A stretch of 12,382 nt of DNA from an uncultured Lachnospiraceae bacterium (GCA_910578555.1 CAJTPS010000043.1:1-12382), one strand, 5' to 3'; counted from the first letter of the stretch, positions 1 through 6,961 are shown. Made by a program: numbers and translations. The notes: generated from the sequence alone by a model not told the origin.

Positions 1-82
1 GCGGGTGGTTTAACGTTGAGCACATTTCCGTTTCTCTGTTGAGAAACTCCAATGCGAAATATTAACCACCCGCTATGCGGGT
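1..82. repeat. Hairpin-rich repeat / possible mobile element end
   Basis: Two copies of a GC-rich palindrome arm are visible. GCGGGTGGTT at 1-10 is the exact reverse complement of AACCACCCGC at 64-73. The second arm also folds locally as ACCCGC-TAT-GCGGGT (68-82). The 53 bases between hold two GTTGAG motifs. The element abuts the point where a VOC gene loses its family sequence, and the hairpin itself supplies that gene's premature stop. Subterminal hairpins are typical of IS200/IS605 ends and of REP-like repeats. Either reading fits, and the left part lies outside the window. No transposase is visible. Confidence 0.5.
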
Positions 83-234
83 TTCACGACCTTCTCGTCC
101 TGAAGCACAAGCCCCTCCGTCAAAATCGTGTTGCCGTCATGATCAAGCACCACTTCAAGACCGAACAGATCATGATAAAATTGTCTGGATTTTTCAATGT
201 CTTTCACAACAATCAAAATATTTTTTAATTTCAT
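73..234 (-). pseudogene. VOC (glyoxalase-fold) protein, truncated
   Basis: Starting at the ATG at 234, the frame gives 53 residues beginning MKLKNILIVVKDIEKSRQFY, a typical first beta-alpha-beta unit of the vicinal oxygen chelate fold (hydrophobic strand, then the DIEKSRQFYxxLFGLEVV helix). Single-domain VOC proteins are usually 115-130 residues, so only the first half-module remains. The last residues (KPA, then TAG at 73-75) are encoded by the hairpin of the neighbouring repeat, which places the break near 82-92. The gene lies 50 bp downstream of the GNAT gene that ends at 285 and could share its transcript. A GAGGG sequence close to the ATG is a weak ribosome site. Without the second half the metal centre cannot form, so the product is probably non-functional. 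The missing part may lie left of the window beyond the insertion. Confidence 0.6.
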
Positions 235-284
235 TCGCCCTCACCATGCGGACAACAGACTGCCCTGTTCAAACAAGCCTTTAT

Positions 285-815
285 TTACACGTTATCATTT
301 AATCTGGCATATACATATGTATCTTTCCAGATTGCTTTTTCAGTCTCATCTTTCCAGAAATATACATTCTTCCTGAAATGGGCTTCACGTTGAAATCCTA
401 ACGCTTCAAGCAATTTCCATGAATTCCTGTTGTCAGGGTCACACTCTGCATAGATTCTGTGTATGCCATTTGAAAATGCCTGCCCGATTAAAGCACTGCA
501 GCTCTCGGCAGCGTAACCGTGTCCCCAGTAATTTCGATTAAATACATACCCTATTTCCAGTGCTTCAAAGTCACGCTTTCCCATATATACATTTCCAATC
601 ATCTTGTGGGAATCTTTCAATTCAACAGCAATCATTTCATCTGTACTTATGCGCCATGCAAGGTTTTCTTTTGCTTCATTTAAAGTCAGCGGTTTATATG
701 GTTCGTATTTCACAACCTCCTGATCAGATAAATATTCAAACAAGTCCTGTATATCTTCTTTTTTGTATCTTCTTAATATCAACCTTTCTGTTTCTGCTGC
801 GACTTTTTTCTCCAT
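285..815 (-). CDS. GNAT N-acetyltransferase, RimJ/RimL type
   Basis: The 176-residue product has the layout of Acetyltransf_3 enzymes, which move an acetyl group from acetyl-CoA to an amine such as a protein N-terminus or small molecule. The opening TERLILRRYKKED (9-21) is the usual first strand. The acetyl-CoA motif A is at about 90-105 (YVFNRNYWGHGYAAES), with the W-G-H-G-Y-A loop that holds the pyrophosphate. NxNSxxLLEALGF-like motif B spans about 129-141. The start is supported by AAGGAG 8 bases upstream. The substrate cannot be read from sequence. It lies in a minus-strand run of small enzymes, 199 bp after another, unrelated GNAT gene. The family call is firm; a ribosomal-protein target, as for RimJ, is only a possibility. 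Confidence 0.88.
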   Translation of the reverse strand: MEKKVAAETERLILRRYKKEDIQDLFEYLSDQEVVKYEPYKPLTLNEAKENLAWRISTDEMIAVELKDSHKMIGNVYMGKRDFEALEIGYVFNRNYWGHGYAAESCSALIGQAFSNGIHRIYAECDPDNRNSWKLLEALGFQREAHFRKNVYFWKDETEKAIWKDTYVYARLNDNV

Positions 816-1014
816 GTCATGCTCTCCTTATTACATAAATCATTTTCATCTGAACGCCTTATCCTTGCAATAAGGTTCATATGTTTTCAGTTTTCTGCAC
901 CCCTAAAACCCATAATTCGTCACCCTGCAATGCTCATATCCGATATGCGATTGCATTGTTTTGTGCAAGTCATGGAAATTCTCTGTGAAAATATTTATCA
1001 TTTGTCTATTTGTC
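816..1014. other. Intergenic gap between two GNAT genes
   Basis: This 199-bp AT-rich gap holds one notable structure, an interrupted inverted repeat: TGAA-cg-CCTTAT (851-862) against ATAAGG-TTCA (870-879), with a 7-base loop. No T-run follows on either strand, so it is not a convincing intrinsic terminator. No good promoter pair was found for the downstream minus-strand gene. Confidence 0.4.
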
Positions 1015-1470
1015 TTAATTTATATGTTTTCTGTAAACTCTGGAAGGCTCCCCACGTACATCGCGCATCATCTGATAAAATTCAAACCCATACTTTTCAT
1101 ATAATCCGGTATGATCTGTTGAAATAAAAATATCGTGCACGTTCTCTGCTCTGGCCAGCTTTTCGATCTCCTGAAACAGCTTTCCAACATAATGATGACC
1201 TCTATGCTCAGGAAACGTATACACAAACCCGATCCATGGAGTCAGTCTGGTCGGACGGATATCATCTTCTTCCGAATAGGTACAAAATGAGATGAGTTCA
1301 TCACCATTGACAAGCAGCAATACTTTCGGGTCTTTACCCACAATATCGCCAAGCTTGTTTTCGCTTAACAATTGATACAGATACTGTCCTGCTACCCAGT
1401 CGCTCTTTCCTATCTGATGCAGCCAGTGTTCCGGCCGATCGCTTTTAAAGTACTCTATGATCTGCTGCAT
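1015..1470 (-). CDS. GNAT family N-acetyltransferase
   Basis: The 151-residue product is a single-domain GNAT protein. The core strand and cofactor loop lie at about 80-98 (IGFVYTFPEHRGHHYVGKL), followed by the alpha-3 helix and the C-terminal GLYEKYGFEF motif (122-131), a common signature of the family. The cofactor loop is unusual: the position normally RxxGxG/A reads R-G-H-H-Y-V, with bulky residues where small ones are expected. The start is supported by GGAGG four bases upstream of the ATG. It is 27 bp downstream of the gloA2-like gene on the same strand, so the two are probably co-transcribed. The substrate is unknown. It is not a close paralogue of the 176-residue GNAT next door. Confidence 0.85.
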   Translation of the reverse strand: MQQIIEYFKSDRPEHWLHQIGKSDWVAGQYLYQLLSENKLGDIVGKDPKVLLLVNGDELISFCTYSEEDDIRPTRLTPWIGFVYTFPEHRGHHYVGKLFQEIEKLARAENVHDIFISTDHTGLYEKYGFEFYQMMRDVRGEPSRVYRKHIN

Positions 1471-1497
1471 AGTCCCTCCGAATCATTCATTATAAAC

Positions 1498-1890
1498 TTA
1501 TTCATGCAGTTCCAGCGGCAGCCCGTCCGGATCAAAGAAAAATGTCATCTTTTTATGGGTATACTCATCATACCGGATCGGCTCACATTCAATGCCGCAT
1601 TCTTTCAACTCTTCTACGGCTGCCGCAACATCTTCTACACGAAAGGCCAGATGACGCAGGCCGCAGGCTTCGGGCCGGCTGACACGCCCGGGCGGATCTG
1701 GTTCCGCAAAGATTTCCAGTTCAACCGCCTCCGCACCATCTCCGATTTTCAGGTCCAGTTTCCAGTCCTTTCTCTGATCCCGATAGTTTTCCCTGATCAC
1801 CTCGAAGCCGAGTTTATGAACATAGAAATCCTTTGCCGCCTGTATATCAGATACAATAATCGCAACATGATGGATCGCATTTAATTTCAT
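1498..1890 (-). CDS. gloA2: VOC family protein, GloA2/YaeR type
   Basis: This is a 130-residue vicinal oxygen chelate protein. It shares the diagnostic block SRPEACGLRHLAF (71-83) and the ending FFxDPDGLPLELHE (118-130) with E. coli YaeR, annotated as GloA2, a glyoxalase I-like metalloprotein. Expected metal ligands are present: H8 in the first strand, a glutamate at 57-59, H80 in GLRH, and E127 in PLELHE. The length equals the full family length, so this copy is intact, unlike the truncated VOC gene at the left edge. A GGGAG sequence about 10 bases upstream supports the start. Glyoxalase I removes methylglyoxal with a thiol cofactor, but that activity is not established for this subfamily, so the role is inference. 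A 27-bp gap to the following GNAT gene suggests an operon. Confidence 0.85.
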   Translation of the reverse strand: MKLNAIHHVAIIVSDIQAAKDFYVHKLGFEVIRENYRDQRKDWKLDLKIGDGAEAVELEIFAEPDPPGRVSRPEACGLRHLAFRVEDVAAAVEELKECGIECEPIRYDEYTHKKMTFFFDPDGLPLELHE

Positions 1891-1990
1891 CTTATCATTT
1901 CTCCCTTAGAAATCAGTACCTCTGATTGACAAAGGCACAACTGTTACTTCAGAAAACATTTTGCAGTACTTTATACTTTCATGCGCTGCT

Positions 1991-2290
1991 TTACAATAAA
2001 TAATTATTTTCCCGGTTGGCAATCTGTAAACCGACTAATTTCCAGGTTGCATATCCTCCCGTAACCAGCGGCTCTGCCTTACATATTTCTTCTGCCTCTT
2101 CACGGCTCTCTGTTTTCAGGATATACATGCCTGCCATCCCCGGATAGCCCTTAAAAACACCGCAGATTTCCAGTTTTCCCTCATCGTCCAGCTTTCTTAT
2201 ATTCTCAACGTGTTCCATCACTACCTGCTTTGTCAGTTTATTATAAGTTTTGCTTTTCTCAATCATCATCATGTACATCAAATTTTCCAT
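1991..2290 (-). CDS. YciI-like small protein
   Basis: This 99-residue cytoplasmic protein resembles the YciI / dimeric alpha-beta barrel group (ferredoxin-like fold). It has an N-terminal strand rich in methionine (MYMMMIEKS), a helix VVMEHVENIRKLDDEGKL (about 24-40) carrying H27 and D35/D36, a strand ICGVFKGYPGMAGMYIL, a helix SREEAEEICKAEPLV (about 62-76), and a last strand ATWKLVGLQI. YciI proteins have a conserved His-Asp pair thought to be catalytic, and the helix here carries candidates for both. The reaction is unknown. GGAGG seven bases before the ATG fixes the start. The gene is divergent from marR across a 223-bp spacer and 100 bp upstream of the gloA2-like gene. The family call is reasonable; the function is open. 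Confidence 0.7.
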   Translation of the reverse strand: MENLMYMMMIEKSKTYNKLTKQVVMEHVENIRKLDDEGKLEICGVFKGYPGMAGMYILKTESREEAEEICKAEPLVTGGYATWKLVGLQIANRENNYLL

Positions 2291-2432
2291 ATGATACCCT
2301 CCTCTTTGTTTTACATTGTTTCACTGTTCCCCAAGTTTCAAAATCCCGCTTTGCCTTATTCCATCATTTTACTTTATATGGAACATATACACAATACGAA
2401 ATTACGCCATGAATCCAGCACATCTTCCGTCT

Positions 2433-2460
2433 TTGAACCATCTTCGGCAAATTATATAAT
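2433..2460 (+). promoter_or_regulatory. Predicted sigma-A promoter of marR-MATE operon
   Basis: TTGAAC (2433-2438) and a perfect TATAAT (2455-2460) are separated by 16 bases. Transcription would begin near 2467, inside the palindrome that follows. A weaker second pair, TTGCGT (2460-2465) with TATACT (2483-2488) and a 17-base spacer, lies just downstream. Confidence 0.6.
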
Positions 2461-2474
2461 TGCGTGCGCACGCA
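2461..2474. promoter_or_regulatory. Perfect 14-bp palindrome, candidate MarR operator
   Basis: TGCGTGCGCACGCA is a perfect palindrome directly after the -10 box and over the predicted start point. A second inverted repeat, ATAGT-GATAT-ACTAT (2476-2490), follows at once. MarR proteins bind palindromes as dimers and often repress their own operon, so a repressor here would block transcription. The binding protein is inferred from the adjacent gene only. Confidence 0.5.
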
Positions 2475-2513
2475 TATAGTGATATACTATTTCAGATCGG
2501 AGGTAAGTTATCT

Positions 2514-2963
2514 ATGAAATTATTAAAATGGCTATCGGTTGCGGACCGTTTCTACAAGATTTATCTGGACAAACAGCTGGCGCCTTTCGGAGTCAACAGC
2601 AGCCAGCATATGTTTTTAATCAAAATATGTGCCTCTCCCGGCATTATGCAGGATTCCCTGATGGATATCTTTTATGTCCATCCGAGCAATATTGTACGGA
2701 CAATCGCGGCATTGGAAAAACAGGGAATGATCACCCGCACCCCCAATGATCAGGACAAGCGGACATGGAGACTGTATCCCACCGACCGTGCACTGTCTGT
2801 TCTTGAAGACATACGGACGGTCTGTAAAAAGACAGAGACGCTTTTACTGCAAGGTTTCAGCGAAGAGGAAAAGAAGCTACTGACTGATCTGCTTATGCGG
2901 GCCGGCAGAAATATTACGGCCTCGCTTCAGATCGAGAGAAAGGAGGAGGAATTTGATGACTGA
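2514..2963 (+). CDS. MarR family transcriptional regulator
   Basis: The 149-residue product has the MarR winged-helix plan. An N-terminal dimer helix (about 2-25) is followed by the DNA-binding domain. The recognition helix is at about 55-70 (HPSNIVRTIAALEKQGMI), and the wing reads TRTPNDQDKRTWRLYPT (74-90) with the family's D-x-R hinge. A C-terminal dimer helix follows. The ATG at 2514 was chosen because AGGAGG-like sequence ends about six bases before it; an upstream in-frame start at 2460 lies in the promoter. MarR proteins usually release DNA when a small toxic molecule binds. The gene overlaps the MATE efflux gene by 8 bp, so the likely job is drug-responsive repression of that pump. The inducer is unknown. 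Confidence 0.88.
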   Translation: MKLLKWLSVADRFYKIYLDKQLAPFGVNSSQHMFLIKICASPGIMQDSLMDIFYVHPSNIVRTIAALEKQGMITRTPNDQDKRTWRLYPTDRALSVLEDIRTVCKKTETLLLQGFSEEEKKLLTDLLMRAGRNITASLQIERKEEEFDD

Positions 2964-4320
2964 CAATCCGCTGGGATATGAGAAGATCCCGAAACTGTTG
3001 AAAAGCTTTGCCATTCCAAGTATTACGGCAACACTGGTAGGTTCTCTCTATAATATTGTAGACCAGATATTCATTGGTCAGGGTGTCGGATATCTGGGCA
3101 ACGCCGCAACCAATGTTTCCTATCCGTTTTCAACTATCTGCCTTGCCATCTCTCTACTGATCGGAATCGGCAGTGCTTCCCGTGTTTCCCTTTATCTTGG
3201 AAATAAGGAGCCGGAAGCGGCGGCCAGAACAGCCGGAAACGGCATAAGTCTGATGATCATTTTCGGGCTTGCCTATCTGATCATCGGCGAAAGCCTGCTG
3301 CCTCAGCTTCTGAAATTATTTGGTGCCACAGCAGAGGTATATCCCTATGCACGGCAGTATGCCGGTGTCACTTTAGTGGGTATGCCGTTTCTGATCATAA
3401 CAAATGGTATGAGCAATCTGATCCGGGCAGACGGAAGCCCTCGTTACTCTATGACCTGCATGGTAACAGGCGCCGTTGCCAATACCATTCTTGACCCGAT
3501 TTTCATTTTCGGTTTTCACTGGGGTATTTTCGGGGCGGCTCTGGCAACGATTCTGGGACAGATTTTATCCTTTATAATCGCTGTACGTTATTTATGGCAC
3601 TTCAAAACCATTCATCTTGAAAAAAACAGTTTTCGGCCGGATATAAATGAAAGCCTGAAAACCTGCAGTATGGGAATCAGCAGCAGCGTGAATCAGGTCG
3701 CCATCACTTTCGTGCAGATCGTACTGTATAATTCGCTCACTTATTACGGCGCGAAGACAGTCTACGGTTCCGATATTCCTCTGGCCGCCTGCGGAATCGT
3801 CATGAAAACAAATGCGATCATTCTCTCTATTGTTGTCGGCATATCACAGGGTGTCCAGCCGATCATAGGCTTTAACTACGGGGCAAAGCAATATCCTCGT
3901 GTACGGGAAGCGTACCTGCTTGCGATCAAATGGAATATGGTCGTTTCAGCAATCGGTTTCTGCTTGTTACAATGTTTCCCCGGATATATTATCTCTCTGT
4001 TCGGAGCCGGCGATAAGCTGTACCTTGAATTTGCGGTTCTGTTCATGCGCATATATCTTTTTATGGTGCTTGTAAACGGCGTGCAGCTTCTTTCTTCCAG
4101 TTTCTTTACAGCCATTGGTAAAGCGATGAAAGGGGCTTTGCTGGCACTGACAAGACAGGTTTTCTTCCTGACTCCGCTTCTTATAGTGCTCCCGCTCCGC
4201 TTCGGGATCATGGGCGTATTATTTGCCGGACCTGTTGCCGATTTTGCGGCATTTGTACTGTCTGTTGTGCTGGCAGGCAGAGAACTGAGGAAGCAGAGAA
4301 TGGTAACAGCCGGTCAATGA
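2956..4320 (+). CDS. MATE family efflux transporter (MATE-1)
   Basis: This is a full-length 454-residue MATE protein with about 12 membrane helices in two lobes. It would export cationic or amphipathic compounds in exchange for Na+ or H+. Lobe 1 begins at about residue 13 with the typical LLKSFAIPSITATLVGSLYNIVDQIFIG segment, and the conserved NTILDPIFIFGFHWGIFGAALAT block lies near 174-196. Lobe 2 follows a loop near 216-235 and contains GISQGVQPIIGFNYGAK (about 298-314). The ATG at 2956 is preferred over a TTG at 2953 because AGGAGGAGGA ends five bases before it. It overlaps marR by 8 bp (ATGACTGA), which suggests coupled translation. Its tail overlaps the convergent MATE-2 gene. The substrate cannot be read. 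Confidence 0.92.
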   Translation: MTDNPLGYEKIPKLLKSFAIPSITATLVGSLYNIVDQIFIGQGVGYLGNAATNVSYPFSTICLAISLLIGIGSASRVSLYLGNKEPEAAARTAGNGISLMIIFGLAYLIIGESLLPQLLKLFGATAEVYPYARQYAGVTLVGMPFLIITNGMSNLIRADGSPRYSMTCMVTGAVANTILDPIFIFGFHWGIFGAALATILGQILSFIIAVRYLWHFKTIHLEKNSFRPDINESLKTCSMGISSSVNQVAITFVQIVLYNSLTYYGAKTVYGSDIPLAACGIVMKTNAIILSIVVGISQGVQPIIGFNYGAKQYPRVREAYLLAIKWNMVVSAIGFCLLQCFPGYIISLFGAGDKLYLEFAVLFMRIYLFMVLVNGVQLLSSSFFTAIGKAMKGALLALTRQVFFLTPLLIVLPLRFGIMGVLFAGPVADFAAFVLSVVLAGRELRKQRMVTAGQ

Positions 4321-5651
4321 CTTTCCGCTTTTATATCTTTTCTATACATAAAAATACAAAGGAGCGCCAGCACCGTTTCAACAACCGGCTGTGCCGCGAT
4401 CACCCCGTTTAATTTCCAGCAGTAATTTAAAATGATCACGCCCGGAATAAACAACACCGCGTTCCTTAACACTGTAATGATCAATGATTTTAGGGCTTTG
4501 CCCAGTGCCTGAAAATAGCTTGTCATCATATTGATCACGCCAAGCAGAGGCGCCGAGAGGCAGAGAATTTTCAAAAAATATGCCGTCTGTCCGATCAGCG
4601 CTTCATCCTGCAGGAATACGGCGGCAAGCGGCCTGCCGAAAAGAACGAAGACAACCGTAAATACCGCACCCGTGAGAATCCCATATAACACCGCATACTT
4701 CACGGTATCAGACATTCGTTTTCTCTTGTTTCCTCCATAATAATAGCCCACCAGAGGCGCCACGCCCTGGGATAACCCCACGGACAGTAAGATGGGGATC
4801 ATGTCGAGCTTATATGCAATGCCGTAAGAAGCAACGGCGTCAGACCCGTATATACTGATATAATTGTTCAATACAATATTCGAAACACTCATAAGAACTG
4901 TAATAAGTGCACCCGGAATACCGATGCTCACGACGTTACGAATCATTCCTGTATCTGGTGAAAAATGTTTCGGTGACAGCGGCACTAACCGGTTTCCCTT
5001 ATGCTCTTCACGAATCATACAGACAATATAATAGACCGTCGCACATACGAATCCCAAAGAAGTCGCAAGCGCAGCACCCGCCGTTCCCCATGCAAAGACA
5101 GCTATGAAAATATAATCCAATACCATATTGACCACATTGCCGAGCACCAGTCCGACAGTACTTTCTTTAATCAGACCGACCGAGCGGAACAAATGTACAA
5201 ATCCGTTTGCCAGCATGATAAAAGGCGTCCCGATGAAAATCCATTTCAGATAATCACAGGTATAAGCAATATTATCCGCGTCCGCACCGGATACTTCCGC
5301 CAGCGGCCGCAGAAAAAGCAGCCCCGCAGCAAGCGTAATAACGCCGGCAATTGCCATTGCGTACACACAGAAATTCATTGTCGCGCCGGATTCGGCTTTC
5401 TTATCTTCTCCCAGTAACCTGGCGATTACGCTGCTGCCGCCCATTCCAAAAATACAGGCAATCGACATAATGATAAGTAAAATCGGCGCACACAATGTTA
5501 CGGCTGCAATTGTCGCCGGTTCCTTTGTCAGAGACACAAAAAATGTGTCGGCAATATTGTAAATAAGCGTAGTAAGCTGTCCCAGCATAGCCGGTAATCC
5601 GACTCTCATGATTGCTTTGGAAACATTTCTTTCTTCATAAACCGATGTCAT
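4314..5651 (-). CDS. MATE family efflux transporter, MepA-like (MATE-2)
   Basis: The 445-residue protein has the 12-helix MATE layout and MepA-like signatures. These are GLPAMLGQLTTLIYNIADTFFVS (18-40), FGMGGSSVIARLLGE with the SxIARLLG motif (about 67-81), NVVNMVLDYIFIAVFAWGTAGAALAT (about 171-196), and GLSQGVAPLVGYYYGG (about 295-310). MepA-type pumps export cationic drugs and dyes. GGAGG five bases before the ATG fixes the start. The gene is divergent from a Crp/Fnr-type regulator. Its 3' end overlaps MATE-1 by 7 bp, so no terminator separates the two convergent transcripts. It is clearly not a recent duplicate of MATE-1. The substrate is unknown. Confidence 0.92.
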   Translation of the reverse strand: MTSVYEERNVSKAIMRVGLPAMLGQLTTLIYNIADTFFVSLTKEPATIAAVTLCAPILLIIMSIACIFGMGGSSVIARLLGEDKKAESGATMNFCVYAMAIAGVITLAAGLLFLRPLAEVSGADADNIAYTCDYLKWIFIGTPFIMLANGFVHLFRSVGLIKESTVGLVLGNVVNMVLDYIFIAVFAWGTAGAALATSLGFVCATVYYIVCMIREEHKGNRLVPLSPKHFSPDTGMIRNVVSIGIPGALITVLMSVSNIVLNNYISIYGSDAVASYGIAYKLDMIPILLSVGLSQGVAPLVGYYYGGNKRKRMSDTVKYAVLYGILTGAVFTVVFVLFGRPLAAVFLQDEALIGQTAYFLKILCLSAPLLGVINMMTSYFQALGKALKSLIITVLRNAVLFIPGVIILNYCWKLNGVIAAQPVVETVLALLCIFMYRKDIKAESH

Positions 5652-5670
5652 ATTTTCCTCCGTTTCTGCG

Positions 5671-5723
5671 ACTGAAAATTCGCAGCAGTCCAGTCTTCAG
5701 CCTCACTGTTACGAATTTTCGGT
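5671..5723 (-). promoter_or_regulatory. Leader hairpin upstream of MATE-2
   Basis: Arms 5671-5682 and 5712-5723 form a 12-bp stem in which the only non-Watson-Crick pair would be a G-U type wobble, with a 29-base loop. It would lie in the 5' leader of the MATE-2 mRNA, ending 9 bases before the GGAGG ribosome site. It might act as a regulatory structure, but no known riboswitch core was recognised. Confidence 0.4.
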
Positions 5724-5754
5724 CTCAATCAGTTTCTTCCCTGCATGTTTCCTC

Positions 5755-5784
5755 ATTGTAATGTAAAATAAATTTCCATAACAA
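5755..5784 (-). promoter_or_regulatory. Predicted MATE-2 promoter
   Basis: On the minus strand, TTGTTA (5784-5779) and TACAAT (5760-5755) are separated by 18 bases. Transcription would start near 5748, about 97 bases before the MATE-2 ATG. The -35 box lies inside the 5780-5799 palindrome. Confidence 0.5.
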
Positions 5785-5799
5785 GACATATGTCCTGTT
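5780..5799. promoter_or_regulatory. 20-bp palindrome, candidate Crp/Fnr-type operator
   Basis: AACAAGACATATGTCCTGTT is symmetric except for one base pair, with a perfect GACATATGTC core. Crp/Fnr dimers bind symmetric sites of about this size. Its centre (5789.5) is about 41.5 bases before the predicted MATE-2 start point, the classic class II activation position. It also lies only 13 bases before the regulator's own ATG, where binding would block transcription or elongation. Confidence 0.55.
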
Positions 5800-5812
5800 G
5801 GAAAGGAGATTC

Positions 5813-6433
5813 ATGGAAAAAATATATGACCAAAAGAAAGTTGCCGCCTGTATTGCCAAAAGCAAATACCATGCTGTGCTTGACACAATGGATCTGGATT
5901 TTTATCTGATTAAATATGAGAAAGGCGAATTTGTGAGTTCGCCTTTTCAGAATACTCTTCTGTTCCAGATCGTGGAACAGGGTTCTATCAACATCTATCT
6001 CATCCGTGACGACGGGACACGCTATTGTCTGTCGAACGGAACGACAGACTACTTTCTCGGAGATATGGATATCTTTTATCCCAGAAGCGGCAGCATTTAC
6101 GCCGAAGCCGCCGAAACCTTAACCTGCATTGCATTTTCTATCGAAAAACACAGGGACATGCTGCTCTCAAACAGCAGATTCCTGACGCTGATCTGTAACA
6201 GTCTTTCGTCCAAAATCGGGGCCATGACTACCATAGAAGCCGCCCCTGCTTCCCTCACGGAACGGGTCATGTCCTACATGAAATACAAATGCGAGGATAA
6301 TACCTTAAAGGGAATCGAGCGGTCCGCTTTTCATCTTCACTGCAGTGCCAGACAGCTTCAAAGAATCCTGAATCAAAAAGAGACTGCCGGATCTGTCACA
6401 AAAATCGGGAAGGGAACTTACAGGCTGGTGTAA
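5813..6433 (+). CDS. Crp/Fnr-type transcriptional regulator
   Basis: The 206-residue product has an N-terminal beta-barrel sensor domain like the cyclic-nucleotide fold (about 28-112), a long dimer helix (about 145-160, LTERVMSYMKYK), and a C-terminal helix-turn-helix (about 166-188, RSAFHLHCSARQLQRIL). It ends in a wing GKGTYRL. The usual cAMP phosphate-binding cassette (GE-x2-L with RxA) is not evident; the matching part reads GDMDIFYPRSGSIYAEA, so the ligand is probably not cAMP. No cysteine set for an Fnr-type iron-sulfur cluster is seen. The ATG at 5813 is chosen over a TTG at 5798 because AAAGGAG lies five bases before it and the palindrome covers the TTG. Divergent placement makes MATE-2 the likely target. 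Confidence 0.82.
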   Translation: MEKIYDQKKVAACIAKSKYHAVLDTMDLDFYLIKYEKGEFVSSPFQNTLLFQIVEQGSINIYLIRDDGTRYCLSNGTTDYFLGDMDIFYPRSGSIYAEAAETLTCIAFSIEKHRDMLLSNSRFLTLICNSLSSKIGAMTTIEAAPASLTERVMSYMKYKCEDNTLKGIERSAFHLHCSARQLQRILNQKETAGSVTKIGKGTYRLV

Positions 6434-6541
6434 AAAGGGAGGGGCTCTGTCCGCCGGAGAATGGATTAAAAATTAGTAGAAAAACCATAGATGTTGATGG
6501 CTGTAAAATAAAAAGATTCTGCATTACAGCGCATTGAAAAA

Positions 6542-6961
6542 TCATACAACCATAAGCAGTGTTCCCGCACCGATCAGCACACAGCCAGTCAGCGTCTTTA
6601 CTGTAAATTGCTCATGCAGAAAAATAAACGCCAGTAAAAGGGTAATCACAACGCTCAGCTTATCTACAGGCACCACTTTTGAGGCTTCCCCGATCTGCAG
6701 CGCCCGGTAATAACAGAGCCATGACGCACCGGTTGCCAGCCCGGATAACACCAGAAAAATCCAGCTCTTTTTACTGATCTGCGCTATGCCGCTCTGCGTA
6801 TTTGTCAAAAACACCATTCCCCACGACATGACAACAACTACCACTGTCCGTATTGCCGTGGCAAGGTTTGAATTGACACCCTCTATACCGATTTTAGCCA
6901 GTATAGACGTTAACGCCGCAAACAGCGCAGACAGTATTGCAAATAAAAACCACATATACAT
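6542..6961 (-). CDS. EamA/DMT family transporter, single-domain
   Basis: The 139-residue product is one EamA unit with five predicted helices, at about 3-22, 33-53, 67-86, 102-117 and 122-138. Features typical of the family are AxxxxLAKIGIEGVNSNLATAIRT after helix 1, the YYRALQIGEASKVVPVDKLSVVIT segment (84-107), and LHEQFTVKTLTGCVLIGAG at the end. Most EamA permeases have two such units (about 300 residues), so this one would work as a dimer. The substrate is unknown. Two starts are possible. ATG 6961 is only three bases after GGAGG, while ATG 6955 has a nine-base spacing and may be the real one. No partner half-transporter is seen nearby. Confidence 0.85.
   Translation of the reverse strand: MYMWFLFAILSALFAALTSILAKIGIEGVNSNLATAIRTVVVVVMSWGMVFLTNTQSGIAQISKKSWIFLVLSGLATGASWLCYYRALQIGEASKVVPVDKLSVVITLLLAFIFLHEQFTVKTLTGCVLIGAGTLLMVV

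Noticed and set aside
851..879. Intrinsic terminator between the two GNAT genes
   Set aside because: The stem has a two-base bulge and no T-run on either strand.
3876..4211. 111-codon minus-strand frame inside MATE-1
   Set aside because: It is antisense to a strong transporter gene, with no ribosome site and no domain.
5652..5748. Known riboswitch in the MATE-2 leader
   Set aside because: Some MATE genes follow guanidine or other riboswitches, but I could not recognise any conserved core, only a single long stem.
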